A stretch of DNA of 64,000 nt from Coprinus comatus (Eukaryota > Basidiomycota > Agaricomycetes > Agaricales > Agaricaceae): contig JAWPGT010000003.1 in NCBI GenBank assembly GCA_034638255.1, positions 930,001 to 994,000 on the forward strand, in the 5' to 3' direction. The position numbers and the translations under genes are program-made. How positions within the stretch are numbered: position 1 is the stretch's first letter; each line of letters begins with the position of its first letter. Under the pieces are notes generated by a model. That model did no database searches, was not told where the DNA came from, and saw nothing but the letters and a program-made list of their open reading frames with translations. Of this stretch, positions 36,944 through 47,536 are shown piece by piece.

Positions 36944-39781
36944 TTATTCTAAATCAGAAAAGTCATCTTCAAAGAAACTCCTTCCTGCCCCCTCCTCCAA
37001 TCCTCGTCGTAATTCTCTAATTCGATAAATGTGGTTCATCAATGTAGCATGGCCAAGTTCTCCTTGGTGTAGATCTGCATACTTTCCAAAAACCTGCTCA
37101 ACATTCTCCCAGTTGGGATCATAGGGTCGAACCTGACATAACTTAACTAACGCTGGTGCCCATACCTGCGATATATCTGGCAACCACCATCGTCCAGCAA
37201 CCACTATTGCACAAAATGTTTGCAGGAGGGCACTGGAAAAGATGGCATCAAAATGCTCGGAGGGTAGTGCACCTCCTGTTCCAAGAGCAATCCATGCACT
37301 ACTCCGAACAAAAGTACACAAAGTTCGAAGACTGTCCATTTGCAAACGTCGACCATCAATGCTCCCTGTATTTGCGATGTGGAGTAGGATCCCAAGTCCT
37401 CCACAGTCCAAAAACGCGCGAAGGGATGGTATGCTGGAGAAGGAAAGATGGACGTCAAGCAATCGAAGCGCGTTACAAACGACCTTTGGATGCTTGTGTT
37501 CGCTGAGAGTATTGATAAGGAGACATGTGAATAGACCCTGTTGGTCCTCATCCCTAGGTAAAGGAGGATACATAATATGGAGTATATCGGCCAACGTGTT
37601 TTCATTGATGTTTTCCTTGTCAACGCGATTGTCGAGGAAGAGTGTCATGAATGCACTCTTTGCTGAGTGGGAGAGGTCTGACGTGAAGTCATGTGGGTGG
37701 GTAACAAGGATATTAGCGAATCGTGCTAGCTCAAAGGCAATGATATCAAGCAATGGTTCTTCAATCACTCCATAGCGCATCGGCTTTTCCGCGATTTCGG
37801 AAAGAGTTTGCACGCTGACTTGCCAAAATACCTCCTTTCTTCTGTTCTCGTCTTGTCGGGTCCCTTGTTCGAGGAAATTACCGGTTAATGCAAACAAATT
37901 TAAGTAGATCGCATGTCGCACTGTCGATGGACCATTTATCCCCAACAAATGTAGCATCCGTATGAGAAGGGGAACAGCGCGTGAAACGATATCAACGATG
38001 ACGGTGGCCGGTAATTCCCAAAGAGCAATGCACTCTAGTAGTGTGTCAAGAATCCTATATTGCGTATACCACGATAATTTAATTTCGCCTTCGACGTGTC
38101 GGGACAAGAAAGCCAATAATCTTCCTTGAGCACCGTACCTCTCAAGAGAAGAGAGGGCCAAAACACAAGTTGCTGTAGCGCTGATTGTTGGTTGATCTAT
38201 GAGGTCGCAAAGGAGTTGTAAAGGTAGATCAAGTCGTTGGGGCCATTTGAATTTCGTCTGGTATGTTAGGCGCATCCAAGCACGACAATACTTCTCCGCA
38301 ACATGGGGATCTTTGATGTACCACTCCATTCCGAGAGTAGTGTCAAGTTGGAAACAAGCCTCGAAGCGCTCAAGAACCATCCCGACCGCCCCCGCCCCCC
38401 GAAGGAGCTCATAGCCTGTGAAATCTCTTGGAAAACCTGCAATGGCTTGAAGAGCCTGACATATCACTGCTTCCGTGCTTGTGGCCTCTTCAAGAAGCCA
38501 GATCAAAGCGCCGGCGTCAAGGATATCTTCTTCTATTGGAATAATCTTTATCCTCATTGACTTGGGACTGGAATTGAATTCTATGTCAGGATTTGATCCA
38601 AAAAGTAATAGATATTAAGGACGCACGTGTTCACATCAATTTCGTCTTGGAAATACGCAGACTTTTCCAAATCACTCTCTGAAGGTGTTGGTTCCGCCTC
38701 GCGTTTGCGTTGGGTTGGTTTCCACCAATTGTGTAAATGTGCAGATATAGGGTGTTGGTAAGGGCAATCCGGTGATACGAGAGAAATCCACATCGAAACG
38801 CAATAAAATGTATAGGCCAATACGACGATGATGATGGTTGCCAAGCTGATCGCAAGTTCTCCAGACCAGAGCATGACGATGACACCACTGAAAAACAACA
38901 ATAAAGCAGCATGTAACAGGAGTGGGAGTGAGTTGATCACAGCTAGGGTATGCCATGAACGGAAATAGATGTACCGGCGTTGTCGCTTTCGTGAGCGATC
39001 CCTCGGAGAACCTAATATATCCCTAGTATATGCGTGTAACCATTGCTTCGCAAGCATGGAGATTAATGCTGTTGAAAGGCTGCACGCCAGAGCAGAAAAC
39101 CAAAGACCATTGACACAGCGGATTTGAATGTCGCTTGGATCAACTGCTAGATCGCGTTCTAATGGCGGGTTGGACGTTCCGGAAGCACTGGCCTGTATGG
39201 CCAAGATTCTTAAAAGAATCTCATTAGTCTTGTCTGCCGGGTCTGGGACCATCATTTGATATGCTTGGATGATGAACGTCGTTAATACCGCAGAAAACAA
39301 ACCAGTCTGGCAAACATCGTTTACTATGCTTTTCTCGGATTCAGAGACGCGGAATACTCACAAACACGAGCAAGACATCTATTTCACGATGAGAAGCCTC
39401 GAGCATGGAACTGTCAGCTCTGGTGACTTCTTCGTTATACATGTGCCATATTAACGAATTCTCCGAATTCTCTTCCCCTGAGTCCGTATAACTGGTGTCT
39501 TCAGACAAGTAGGAAACCGCTATATCATCAAAAGTTGGTATCTACGCGCAAAGATACGTTGTGGTAACCTCACCATCATTTGATTTCTCAGAATAACGTG
39601 AGGGCGAGTTGCGAACTCTTAAATGCGGATGGTCTGCAAACAAAGTCTATTATAGCATAAGTCTCTCATATTAAAAGAAATATAGATCAACTAGTACCTG
39701 TGATCCACTGTGCTCAGTGCTGGATACAGGAGGCGAGGGTGGGGTATTCAAACCGATATCTATAACTGGTCGTTGGTCCAT
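36944..39781 (-). CDS. DUF6535 membrane protein with large helical-repeat C-terminus
   Basis: ATG 39781 (MDQRPVIDIGLNTPP) leads through three small exons into the DUF6535 signature IDVLLVFTGLFSAVLTTFII and then MVPDPADKTNEILL, after an intron at about 39300-39345. Further membrane helices follow (LISMLAKQWLH nearby, LHAALLLFFSGVIVML, ATIIIVVLAYTFYCVSMWISL). A 61-nt intron near 38560-38620 joins a 540-residue C-terminal part rich in Leu, made of alpha-helical pairs (VICQALQAIAGFP, CNALRLLDVHLSF) like an armadillo-type solenoid, ending with an acidic tail EDDFSDLE. DUF6535 genes are abundant in Agaricomycetes and their function is unknown. Confidence 0.88.
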
Positions 39782-40246
39782 CTTCGAGGGTCGGTGTCAC
39801 CAACTTCAAAGAGGTTTCTAAATTTCTCTCGTCTTCAGCCTTTTAAACATTCGTCTTTGATGGTTCACATGCTCTATGCGCTCATGTGCCGTCCATATAG
39901 CACAGCCTATATGACTCCATATGAATTGAGGTACATCATACGTATGATGTGCGGTACAGGGAAAGCGAACATCCCGACTCTCACATCAGACTTCCTTCAT
40001 TTTATTTATAAATATACTGATTCCTGCCAAAAATTCTCATGGATACTCCTGAATAAAATCCAGTTCCAACTTCGAGGAGATTTCAACATAATTATGAGGT
40101 GTTATGGGGTTGTAGGGATCATGTAGCTATTCCAGCACATATTGCTATGTAGTTAAGTACTATCAGTTCAGTTTAGAACAATGCCAATGCACTAAATTGA
40201 TCAATGCTGTTAAATGATGAAACAAACAACAAACGAGTTATTGAAC
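39782..40246. other. Intergenic region
   Basis: Upstream flank of the DUF6535 gene and downstream flank of the cyclase gene. A plus-strand ORF of 138 codons overlaps the DUF6535 first exon and is a shadow. Nothing else seen. Confidence 0.45.
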
Positions 40247-41559
40247 TCACTTCGGAGCGCTTGCAATACCGTTTATCACATTCGCGGGGCTTGAAGTAAC
40301 AAAGAACGAATACCTCCCTAAACTCTTACAGGTTTCTGATAATGCTTCCAGGTCGAACAGTTCTCCGATTGGGGTCTGTTGATTGATTAATATCTGTGTC
40401 GTAAGTTGTGATGTGTATGATATGAACACATACACCCCATAGTGGAAGAAGATATTCATGTAAATCGCGACCTTTCTTTCCGAAACTAGGTACAGGTTGA
40501 ACTTCAAATGAAGGAGTGTCGGCAACTACAGCAGCAAAGTGGTGGTTCCTTTCTCGAAGGTCAACTTTAGATTAATACCGATACGTCCACATACTCACCA
40601 TAACCACTCTACCTCATCTTTGCCTTGAAGAAGACCTACGAACTGTGGTAAAGTCTTATTTGATTCTTGCACTCTCTCGTCTTCCGATGCATGTTCATAC
40701 CAATGGACGTAGCCCATTCGCACGAATAATATATCTCCTAATTCCAATGTGAGTCCTTGTGCTTTAGCGCACTCATCTAGTGCTTGCGCCGTGATTGAGT
40801 GACTTTCGGTGGGGAGATATTTGTTCCCATTTTCCAAGGCATATGAATAGTAGTCAATGAGAACTCCTCTTCCAACGATTTTACCCTGGAAGGCTATTCC
40901 CAGGTTAGAACTTGGAAAGATCACCCGTCAGAAGTTTCTTTGCTGCGCACCGTGGATTCCATTTCTTTGAGGCTTATCAAATGATTGTGGAAGGGCACTT
41001 CCTTGCTCGTCAATAATCTCATTTGCGCGCAATCCATTGTAGAATAAGCCTTTCAATGTCGTGTTGCTCTACAATCACAGCCGATACGAATACGTCAAAA
41101 CAATGAACACACACCTGAATCAAGCCCAAAATGTTTAAAACCATCCCACTGTGACCCACTCTGTGTATTCATAGATATTTCATCATCAATTATATATTTA
41201 GGACCAGGCCATTTGATAAATTGATGCTGAAGGGGTTTCCGGCCGAATAATGGGGGCGATGGTTTGTGCAGAGCCCAATTGAGACTACAGACTTTGCCGC
41301 ATTTTATTTCTGTTTGCGCAGCCTTTAGAATACGTCGCTCAGTTAACAAGTTCAGTGACCCAAGCTCATCGATAGCTGTAGATCCTGATACATGCTCATA
41401 GAATCCCCAAATAGCCCCTAATAAATGAATACCATTGATAAGATACTGTGTACTACACAGTGGTGTTCACAAATAACGCTCACCTTCAGGATCGCCCTTG
41501 CGAAATGGGAGTTCACTCAAGGAGGGAAAGACGACATTATCGAAAGGCGATTCTGACAT
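40247..41559 (-). CDS. Cyclase-family (PF04199) metal-dependent hydrolase, kynurenine-formamidase-like
   Basis: ATG 41559 (MSESPFDNVVFPSLSELPF) starts a five- to six-exon gene. Family landmarks are LNWALHKPSPPLFGRKP, the metal-site motif SQWDGFKHFG, LKGLFYNGLRANEI, GKIVGRGVLIDYYSYA, LELGDILFVRMGYVHWYE, HEYLLPLWG and the terminal SLGRYSFFVTSSPANVINGIASAPK. The family includes bacterial kynurenine formamidase and fungal cyclases of unknown substrate that often sit in catabolic or secondary-metabolite loci. About 340 residues, complete. The stop is TGA 40247-40249. The substrate cannot be read from sequence. Confidence 0.88.
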
Positions 41560-42774
41560 TGATACTGGAGATAGGGAAGTTGTGTGTTCATGAGAATGCT
41601 CAAAGTACAAAGTATAATATACGCATCTTGTTCTCACGTCAACGCTCTAACTGTCGTCATGAGGTATGATTAAGGTATCACCTGGCATCACTCCCCTTCT
41701 GGCTTCTTCTGTCCCCGTTGACGTTGGACATTCCCTAAATGAGACTTGATTGAGTGAACGATTATTATGTTTTGATTGAAGCATTCGACTTGTGAGCAGG
41801 AGTGCGACACATATTGCACCGGATATGCAAGCATTTCCGTATCGGAGATTTTGAATTTTGTGTCGATATTATCTGAATAAAATGTTTACTTCATTAGAAC
41901 CTGAAGATAAAGGAAAGAGTATCAGATCCCAATAATTTCCCTTGATACTTTGTAACTTTGGAATTTGCTCCCTATTATCTAGTGGTTTTACTCCGGCAAA
42001 AATTTTGGCGACTAGTATATGAACGGCGACGATGGTCTGTTTACGAGGGTACACTGCACAGCGGACAAAGCACCAACTGGTACTTGTAGAAAGTAGGTGA
42101 CATTTCCTGTGAATGACAAAGTTTCTACACCTAAATGTCAAGGTAAAAGCGAGCCTAGGTCATCCAGTTCCCCTTTAAAGAAACTAAATGTTGTTCTGAA
42201 GGCAATTCAGGACACAAAAGTTTGGACATGTCCTTGCAACTACGGAACGGCCCACCAGAAAATCAACATCTGAGGCGAATTCCATGACGAGGTTGACGAG
42301 TTCCTGGTTGGCACCTACTACCATATATCCATAGCGCCTTCAAGTATCTTCAAGGTTCCGGGACCGATTTGAGGGCTACGAAGGTATTACGTGCCGAAGA
42401 AGTGACTCGTTTGTGACATAGGTTAATGTTGTAACTGGGGTGGTCCATGGCGGGAAATAAATAGGCCATAATGATAGAATCTGTTTCATCGTGTAGTTTG
42501 ATAGAGACACTTGAGGGTCAAGTTACCAATATATACCCGAGATTTTCGCAAGAGGTGGTGGCTAAGGTTAAGAAGCTATGGTTGGCGGAGCTTAAAACCC
42601 CAGATAGAGCTGACCGCATATACAAATGTTACTCGTATGTCTACATAGTAAGGCGTCAGATTGAGTAGTATTTAAACAGATTCATCCTGCGTCGATGTTC
42701 TTAATCTTAATTCAGTGTATCCATATGGGTATTTGCTATGCAATCTTATTGCCGGAAAGTCTCCTCTAGACCTA
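41560..42774. other. Intergenic region, about 1.2 kb
   Basis: No gene supported. A plus-strand 65-codon ORF at 42471-42668 and a minus-strand ORF at 41869-42141 (no ATG start) have no recognisable motifs. Confidence 0.4.
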
Positions 42775-44006
42775 TCAATCAACAACTGATTCTATACCCC
42801 CCAGCCTGATTTAGATTTTCGGCTCTTGTGAATAAATATAACTCGAATATAAGCATACGTACCATCTATACACTACGCGGGAATCCTTGTTTCTGCAACG
42901 AGGATCGTCTGCAGCGGCTGTATATGCAGCCAGTCCCGCATCAGCCAATGCTAATTTAGCACCAACTTCTTGTGCTGCTGCTATTGCAAGAGTCATATCC
43001 TTCTTCATCAACTGTACCTTAAACCCACCCTCATATCCTTTGCTTGTAACTGCATTAGGACAAACTCCTGGAACAGGATTTACCGTACTATTCACCCAAC
43101 TACCCCCAGAACTTGTAGCGAAACAATCGCTCAAAGTCTTTGGATCTAGCCCAAGTCGCATTCCAAGATTCATTGCCTCGGATGTAGCAAGGGCTATCAT
43201 ACCAGATAAGTAGTTGTTGCTCAATTTTGCGGCGAGACCGAGGGAAGGACCTCCCATAGCATAGATTGATTTCCCCATCATTGAGAAGATGGACCAGAGC
43301 AAAGTCAGGTGTTCTGAGGATTTATCTATGCCAACCATAAATGTCAATGTTGCCGCTGATGCTCCTGCAGTTCCACCAGAAACAGGTGCATCATGGAACG
43401 TTGGAGGATCATTCAACTTAGTTGAAGACCTAGACCTAACGGCTTCACCAATTTGTAGAGATGTGGCGATATCGATAGTCGAGCTAGTGGCAAATATAAC
43501 CGGCGAATCAATGTGAGCGGGGTTAGATACTACTCTTTAGTCTCTTACCAGTCCACGAAATGTTTTCCAGAGGTGTTGCTTGCACTCAGTAAACCATTTT
43601 CTTTATCCAGATATACGGAACGAACATGAGCACCTATCCAACCATTGAATAAATCGTAGTGGGGCTTCGCAAAGAAATGAGTATGCCTTCAGGTACGATT
43701 GTGATAATAAAGTCCTATCACCGGCACAAATCAGTTTCACGATAATGAAAAGAAGCTCTTCCTCACGCTTCGTTCAGCCACATCTCGAGAGTTACTAGCC
43801 AATCTGACCCGAGCACCTTGTTTACCCCTCTCTACATCAAACTGACCCTCTTGTTCTTCAAATCTTGTCATCGAGCTCGTGTCAATATCGTATATCCATA
43901 CAGTACACTCGGAAGGAATTTTTCTCCTTAGTTGACTAGCCATAGGAAATCCCATGGCGCCAAGACCGACCCATCCAAAGTTTAGCGGGAGAGTCGAGAA
44001 ATCCAT
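42775..44006 (-). CDS. 3-Hydroxyisobutyrate dehydrogenase
   Basis: This NAD-dependent enzyme oxidises 3-hydroxyisobutyrate in mitochondrial valine breakdown. The Rossmann start FGWVGLGAMGFPMASQLRRK contains GxGxMG. The substrate-binding signature is DAPVSGGTAGASAATLTFMVG, and the catalytic Lys lies in GLAAKLSNNYLSGM. The C-terminal domain is all-helical as expected. I infer five exons. One intron, about 43640-43692, starts with GC (GAAG|gcatac). The last exon is best read as W|LGGIESVVD ending at TGA 42775; without that splice the ORF runs to 42811. About 336 residues. No strong mitochondrial presequence is visible at this ATG. It is divergent from the CMD-like gene. Confidence 0.92.
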
Positions 44007-44757
44007 ACTTTTGAGAGAGATGGTGATATTATCCTATGTCTGGTTCAGGTTGTTGTTTTTAGCGCATACGTCAACGGAATTCCTTTAACCCCGTCGTACT
44101 CCATAGTGAGAATTTAAATACGTTCATGGAAAAAGTATAAATACGAACAGAGGAATCCGTGCGCGTGATGTCATTCTGTCTCATCCTCAGATTGCCATAT
44201 TCAGAACACAACGGGAAAGTCTCACCCGAACACCCGCCTCGGACATAAGTATGTGTGATGTTCTGGTGTGAGAGGCAAACATCTGAGTGTCATCTGCAAG
44301 TTCTCGTATCGATTTGCATAAGAGTGGGACTCATTGGACCGCATGCATAACTAGTGACCCACACGACAAGCCACCAATCCGACTCAAGGTAGTGACTTAT
44401 GGTCCTATCGAAAGTTAAAAGAAGTCCCAAAACACAAAATAGGCCTTTACCTTGGGTACAGATCATTATATACTAGGATAAGATTAGATACATTATCTTT
44501 GTCAAGACTCTCCGACGAGCCGAGACTTCCTCAGACTGAGGTTATAGGAAGGAATATGTGATGCAAGTGCCAACGAATAGACAGCTACCACATGATAAAG
44601 CATAGTATAGAATCTCAAAAGAAGTTAATATCGGATTGGACCTAGGTATCTTCAAATCGAAGAAATTCTTTTCGGAACTGGGATTAGTAGAAATAGGAGA
44701 CGAAATGGTCTCCTGTCGCATCCCAACACATTCCTCATAATTACAAACCCCCCAACA
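44007..44757. other. Divergent promoter region, about 750 bp
   Basis: Separates the HIBADH and CMD-like starts. No ORF with coding character. Just before 44758 the sequence is AC-rich. Confidence 0.4.
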
Positions 44758-45520
44758 ATGCCTGAACGACCTGAACGACCCAACGATGCTGCCCACAAGG
44801 AGATTTTCGAGGCAGGTCTAGCGGTCCGTCGCAAAGTCTTGGTATGTTTCTTTCATAATATAACGAGGTAATGAAAAAACTCATTGCCGTCTACTACATA
44901 GGGAGATGCATGGGTTGATAACATGTTGAAGGCCGTGAGTTGTGACTTGAAGAGTAGAGATTATCCAATGTTTGACAGGTTTAATTAGGAAAACACCGAT
45001 TTCATGACCTCGATGCAATTGGTGAGTTTATGCGATGCAGATCTTTAACAGAATTATATATCTGACAAAAATAATCAGCTGGCTACCGAGGCAAGCGCAT
45101 ATAGATATGGTGTTTTTCCTTTTGCTCATAGGTTTGAATAGGCTGCATGGGGAACTATCTGGACTCGCCCTGGTCTCGAATTGAAACAGCGCAGTATGAT
45201 TAATATTGCATTGCTTACCACTCTTGGGAAGGAATATGAGGTACGTCTACGACAATCAATATTTCAAGATAATACCCAAATCTGATGAAAATCATAGTTA
45301 AAAGGCCATTTAAGGTTAGTCGTTGCTTTGATAAATCCTAAACTACTGACTCACTAATTGACGTAGGGGAGCGGTCAGAAATGGTTTATCTGAGCTGGAG
45401 ATCCAGGAGACACTTCTTCAAACTGCTGTCTACACTGGTCTTCCCAAAGGTCTGCATATGTTCAGGATTGCGGACGAATGCATCAAGCAGTTCAAGGAGG
45501 AAGGTCTTTTGCCAAAATAG
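44758..45520 (+). CDS. Carboxymuconolactone decarboxylase-family protein (PcaC-like)
   Basis: ATG 44758 opens MPERPERPNDAAHKEIFEAG, followed by LAVRRKVL|GDAWVDNM. After short exons it continues ENTDFMTSMQLATEAAWGTIW, RPGLELKQRSMINIALLTTL and HLRGAVRNGLSELEIQETLLQTA, then VYTGLPKGLHMFRIADE. It ends at TAG 45520. This is the complete CMD domain of the alkylhydroperoxidase-like fold. Bacterial PcaC decarboxylates 4-carboxymuconolactone in the beta-ketoadipate pathway; fungal members are often of unknown substrate. Seven or so tiny exons. One intron, near 45091-45141, starts with GC (GAG|gcaagc). About 150 residues. Confidence 0.85.
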
Positions 45521-46459
45521 ATGCAAATTGTTGAATCCATTATTTACTGTAATATATACCATTGGTCCCGAATACCGATCGATGTTTCAAGCTTGTGCCA
45601 TAAGAAATGTCCGAGATTTTTGCACTGTTACTGTCAAAGTTAGGCTTAGTTATTGTTACGGATCGTGCGCCGAGAAAGGCGCACTAGAACGTCGAGGCTG
45701 GGACACATTTAGTCTTGAAGAAAATCAAAAAGGAAACTTGATTGAAAGAAAGAAACGGCACAAGGTCACCGAGAGTTGCTGCGATCTTTCCGAAGTGTCA
45801 GAATGGCTTCGCTGTAGCTATCCAGTTTTGCAGTGCGTTAGATACCACACCGATCAAGCCTATCGGCCGTGGCGTTTTAGTAAACGTTAAAAATAAGCTC
45901 TGTTTGTTCTTGGAATCCGCAGCAACAACCTTACAATAAACCATTTCAGCAAAATCACCCCGAACCTTTGATGACACTCGTAGGAGTAAACTTCAGATAG
46001 TACTCACAAGGACACAGAATAAATATGCTTCATCTATTGGAGACGACGACCAGTGTAGATTAGTTCTAGTGCATGTTGGGATGCTGCGAAGACCCAAAAA
46101 AATCACACGACCAACACAGCCTTGGCATTTTTAGAAAACAGGTCACCGCCTCGATTGTAAGTCTTTGATGCAAGAATTTCTTGGCTAAAGGCTGCTAAAG
46201 GTAGACAGAGGTAGACGGTATATTTGTGTCATCGCCATGGTCCAAGTGGAGTCGTAGAAGCATGGAAAGGTGAAGTCATACTCCATTTTGTGACATCCGG
46301 TGCCTTTTTCAGTTGTGACAAACATGACGTTCTCTATGTCACAGCAGCCACTGAAGTCTGTGCTAGTACTAATATATAAGAAACTCGAGGCTCCATCCAC
46401 GGTCCTTCTTCCTCCATTCCCTCAGCCCACGTTCTAAACCACAGTAACAAAAATCAATA
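45521..46459. other. Intergenic region, about 940 bp
   Basis: No gene supported. The plus-strand ORF at 45742-45939 has no ATG start and no recognised family. Confidence 0.4.
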
Positions 46460-47210
46460 TGCCCGCAGGACCAGCACTTCCCGGTCTCTTTTTATGCTTT
46501 GCAGCAATGGTTTTGCTCATCTTCGTATGTATTTGGTTTTTATGATGAACCTCCGATCATATGATGATCTAATTAATATTCACTCCATCTTGTAGACGTC
46601 CGTTTCCGTACCTACATGGGACGCAATATCCTTCCTCAATGTGGGAATAGAGCCCAGACAGACACGTTACGGAGTATTTGGTTTTACGGGGAGCGAAATA
46701 GCTATAGGATATTTCTTCCCGTAAGTTGGTGGTTCCGTAGTCGTACACGCAGAACAGCGTGCTGATCACTGCTTCCATAGCGATGACCGGCTCAATAATG
46801 GAATTTTGCACAACCTAACGAGGGCACTTATTATCCACCCTATAGGTCGGTCACTTTTATTTATTACGAAGATATATATCTGTTTATTCTAAATTACCTC
46901 TACAGCTGCTGGCTTCGCTGGAGTCGCATTTCTGTTTGGTCTGTGTGGAACTAGTGCTCGAACCCGCTTCGGAACCGTCTTTATGACACTCTTTTCTGGT
47001 CTAGCTGCCCTGGCAACTTTGGTTGCATTTGTCATCGACATGGTTCTCTTTGGAATTGCCCGAACACGATTCCGTGAGGATGGACTCCCAGTGCAATACG
47101 GCAATGCCAATTGGCTGACTTTGGGAGCCCTTGTTGCCCTATTGTTAGGCTTCTGTGCATCTGCTTGCGGAATCTTTGGAAGATATAGCAAGAGAAGAAA
47201 TACCCATTAA
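46460..47210 (+). CDS. SUR7/PalI-family tetraspan membrane protein
   Basis: Three exons: MPAGPALPGLFLCFAAMVLLIF, then VSVPTWDAISFLNVGIEPRQTRYGVFGF up to RALIIHPI, then AAGFAGVAFLFGLCG to the TAA at 47210. Four membrane helices are clear: N-terminal, AAGFAGVAFLFGLCG, FSGLAALATLVAFVIDMVLFGI and WLTLGALVALLLGFCASACGIFG. The first extracellular loop follows helix 1 directly, as in PalI/Rim9 and Sur7. PalI acts in ambient-pH signalling and Sur7 in eisosomes; which applies here is open. About 205 residues. Confidence 0.82.
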
Positions 47211-47536
47211 ATGATCTGCTTTTTATGACCCACCATTTCCTTCATGATATGAACCCTTTCGTTCCACGACTTTATTCCCCCCTTTTTAATTGATTACCCC
47301 TGCTTGTTTTTCCTTCTTTGACGGACAAATTGTATTTTCATTACAGAAATCTTCTAGAATCTTATTATTTTGTACCAAGTAGCGAATACACTGACCATGG
47401 ATGTATCCTGGATGTATCTTCAATTTCAACAAATATAGTACTCGTATCCACGTGACCCTAAGTCGTGTCGACATGCCAATGGTCCTATTTCTTAGACATT
47501 TCCTACAAGTCGTCAGCAACACGGGATTCTAACCAG
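47211..47536. other. Intergenic region upstream of the TAPT1-family gene
   Basis: Contains the 3' flank of the PalI gene and probably a short first exon with the start codon of the next gene, which I could not place. Confidence 0.4.

Noticed and set aside
39710..40126. 138-codon plus-strand ORF
   Set aside because: It overlaps the first exon of the DUF6535 gene on the other strand and has no family resemblance.
45381..45890. 169-codon plus-strand ORF
   Set aside because: It begins inside the last CMD-like exon in another frame and continues into noncoding DNA.
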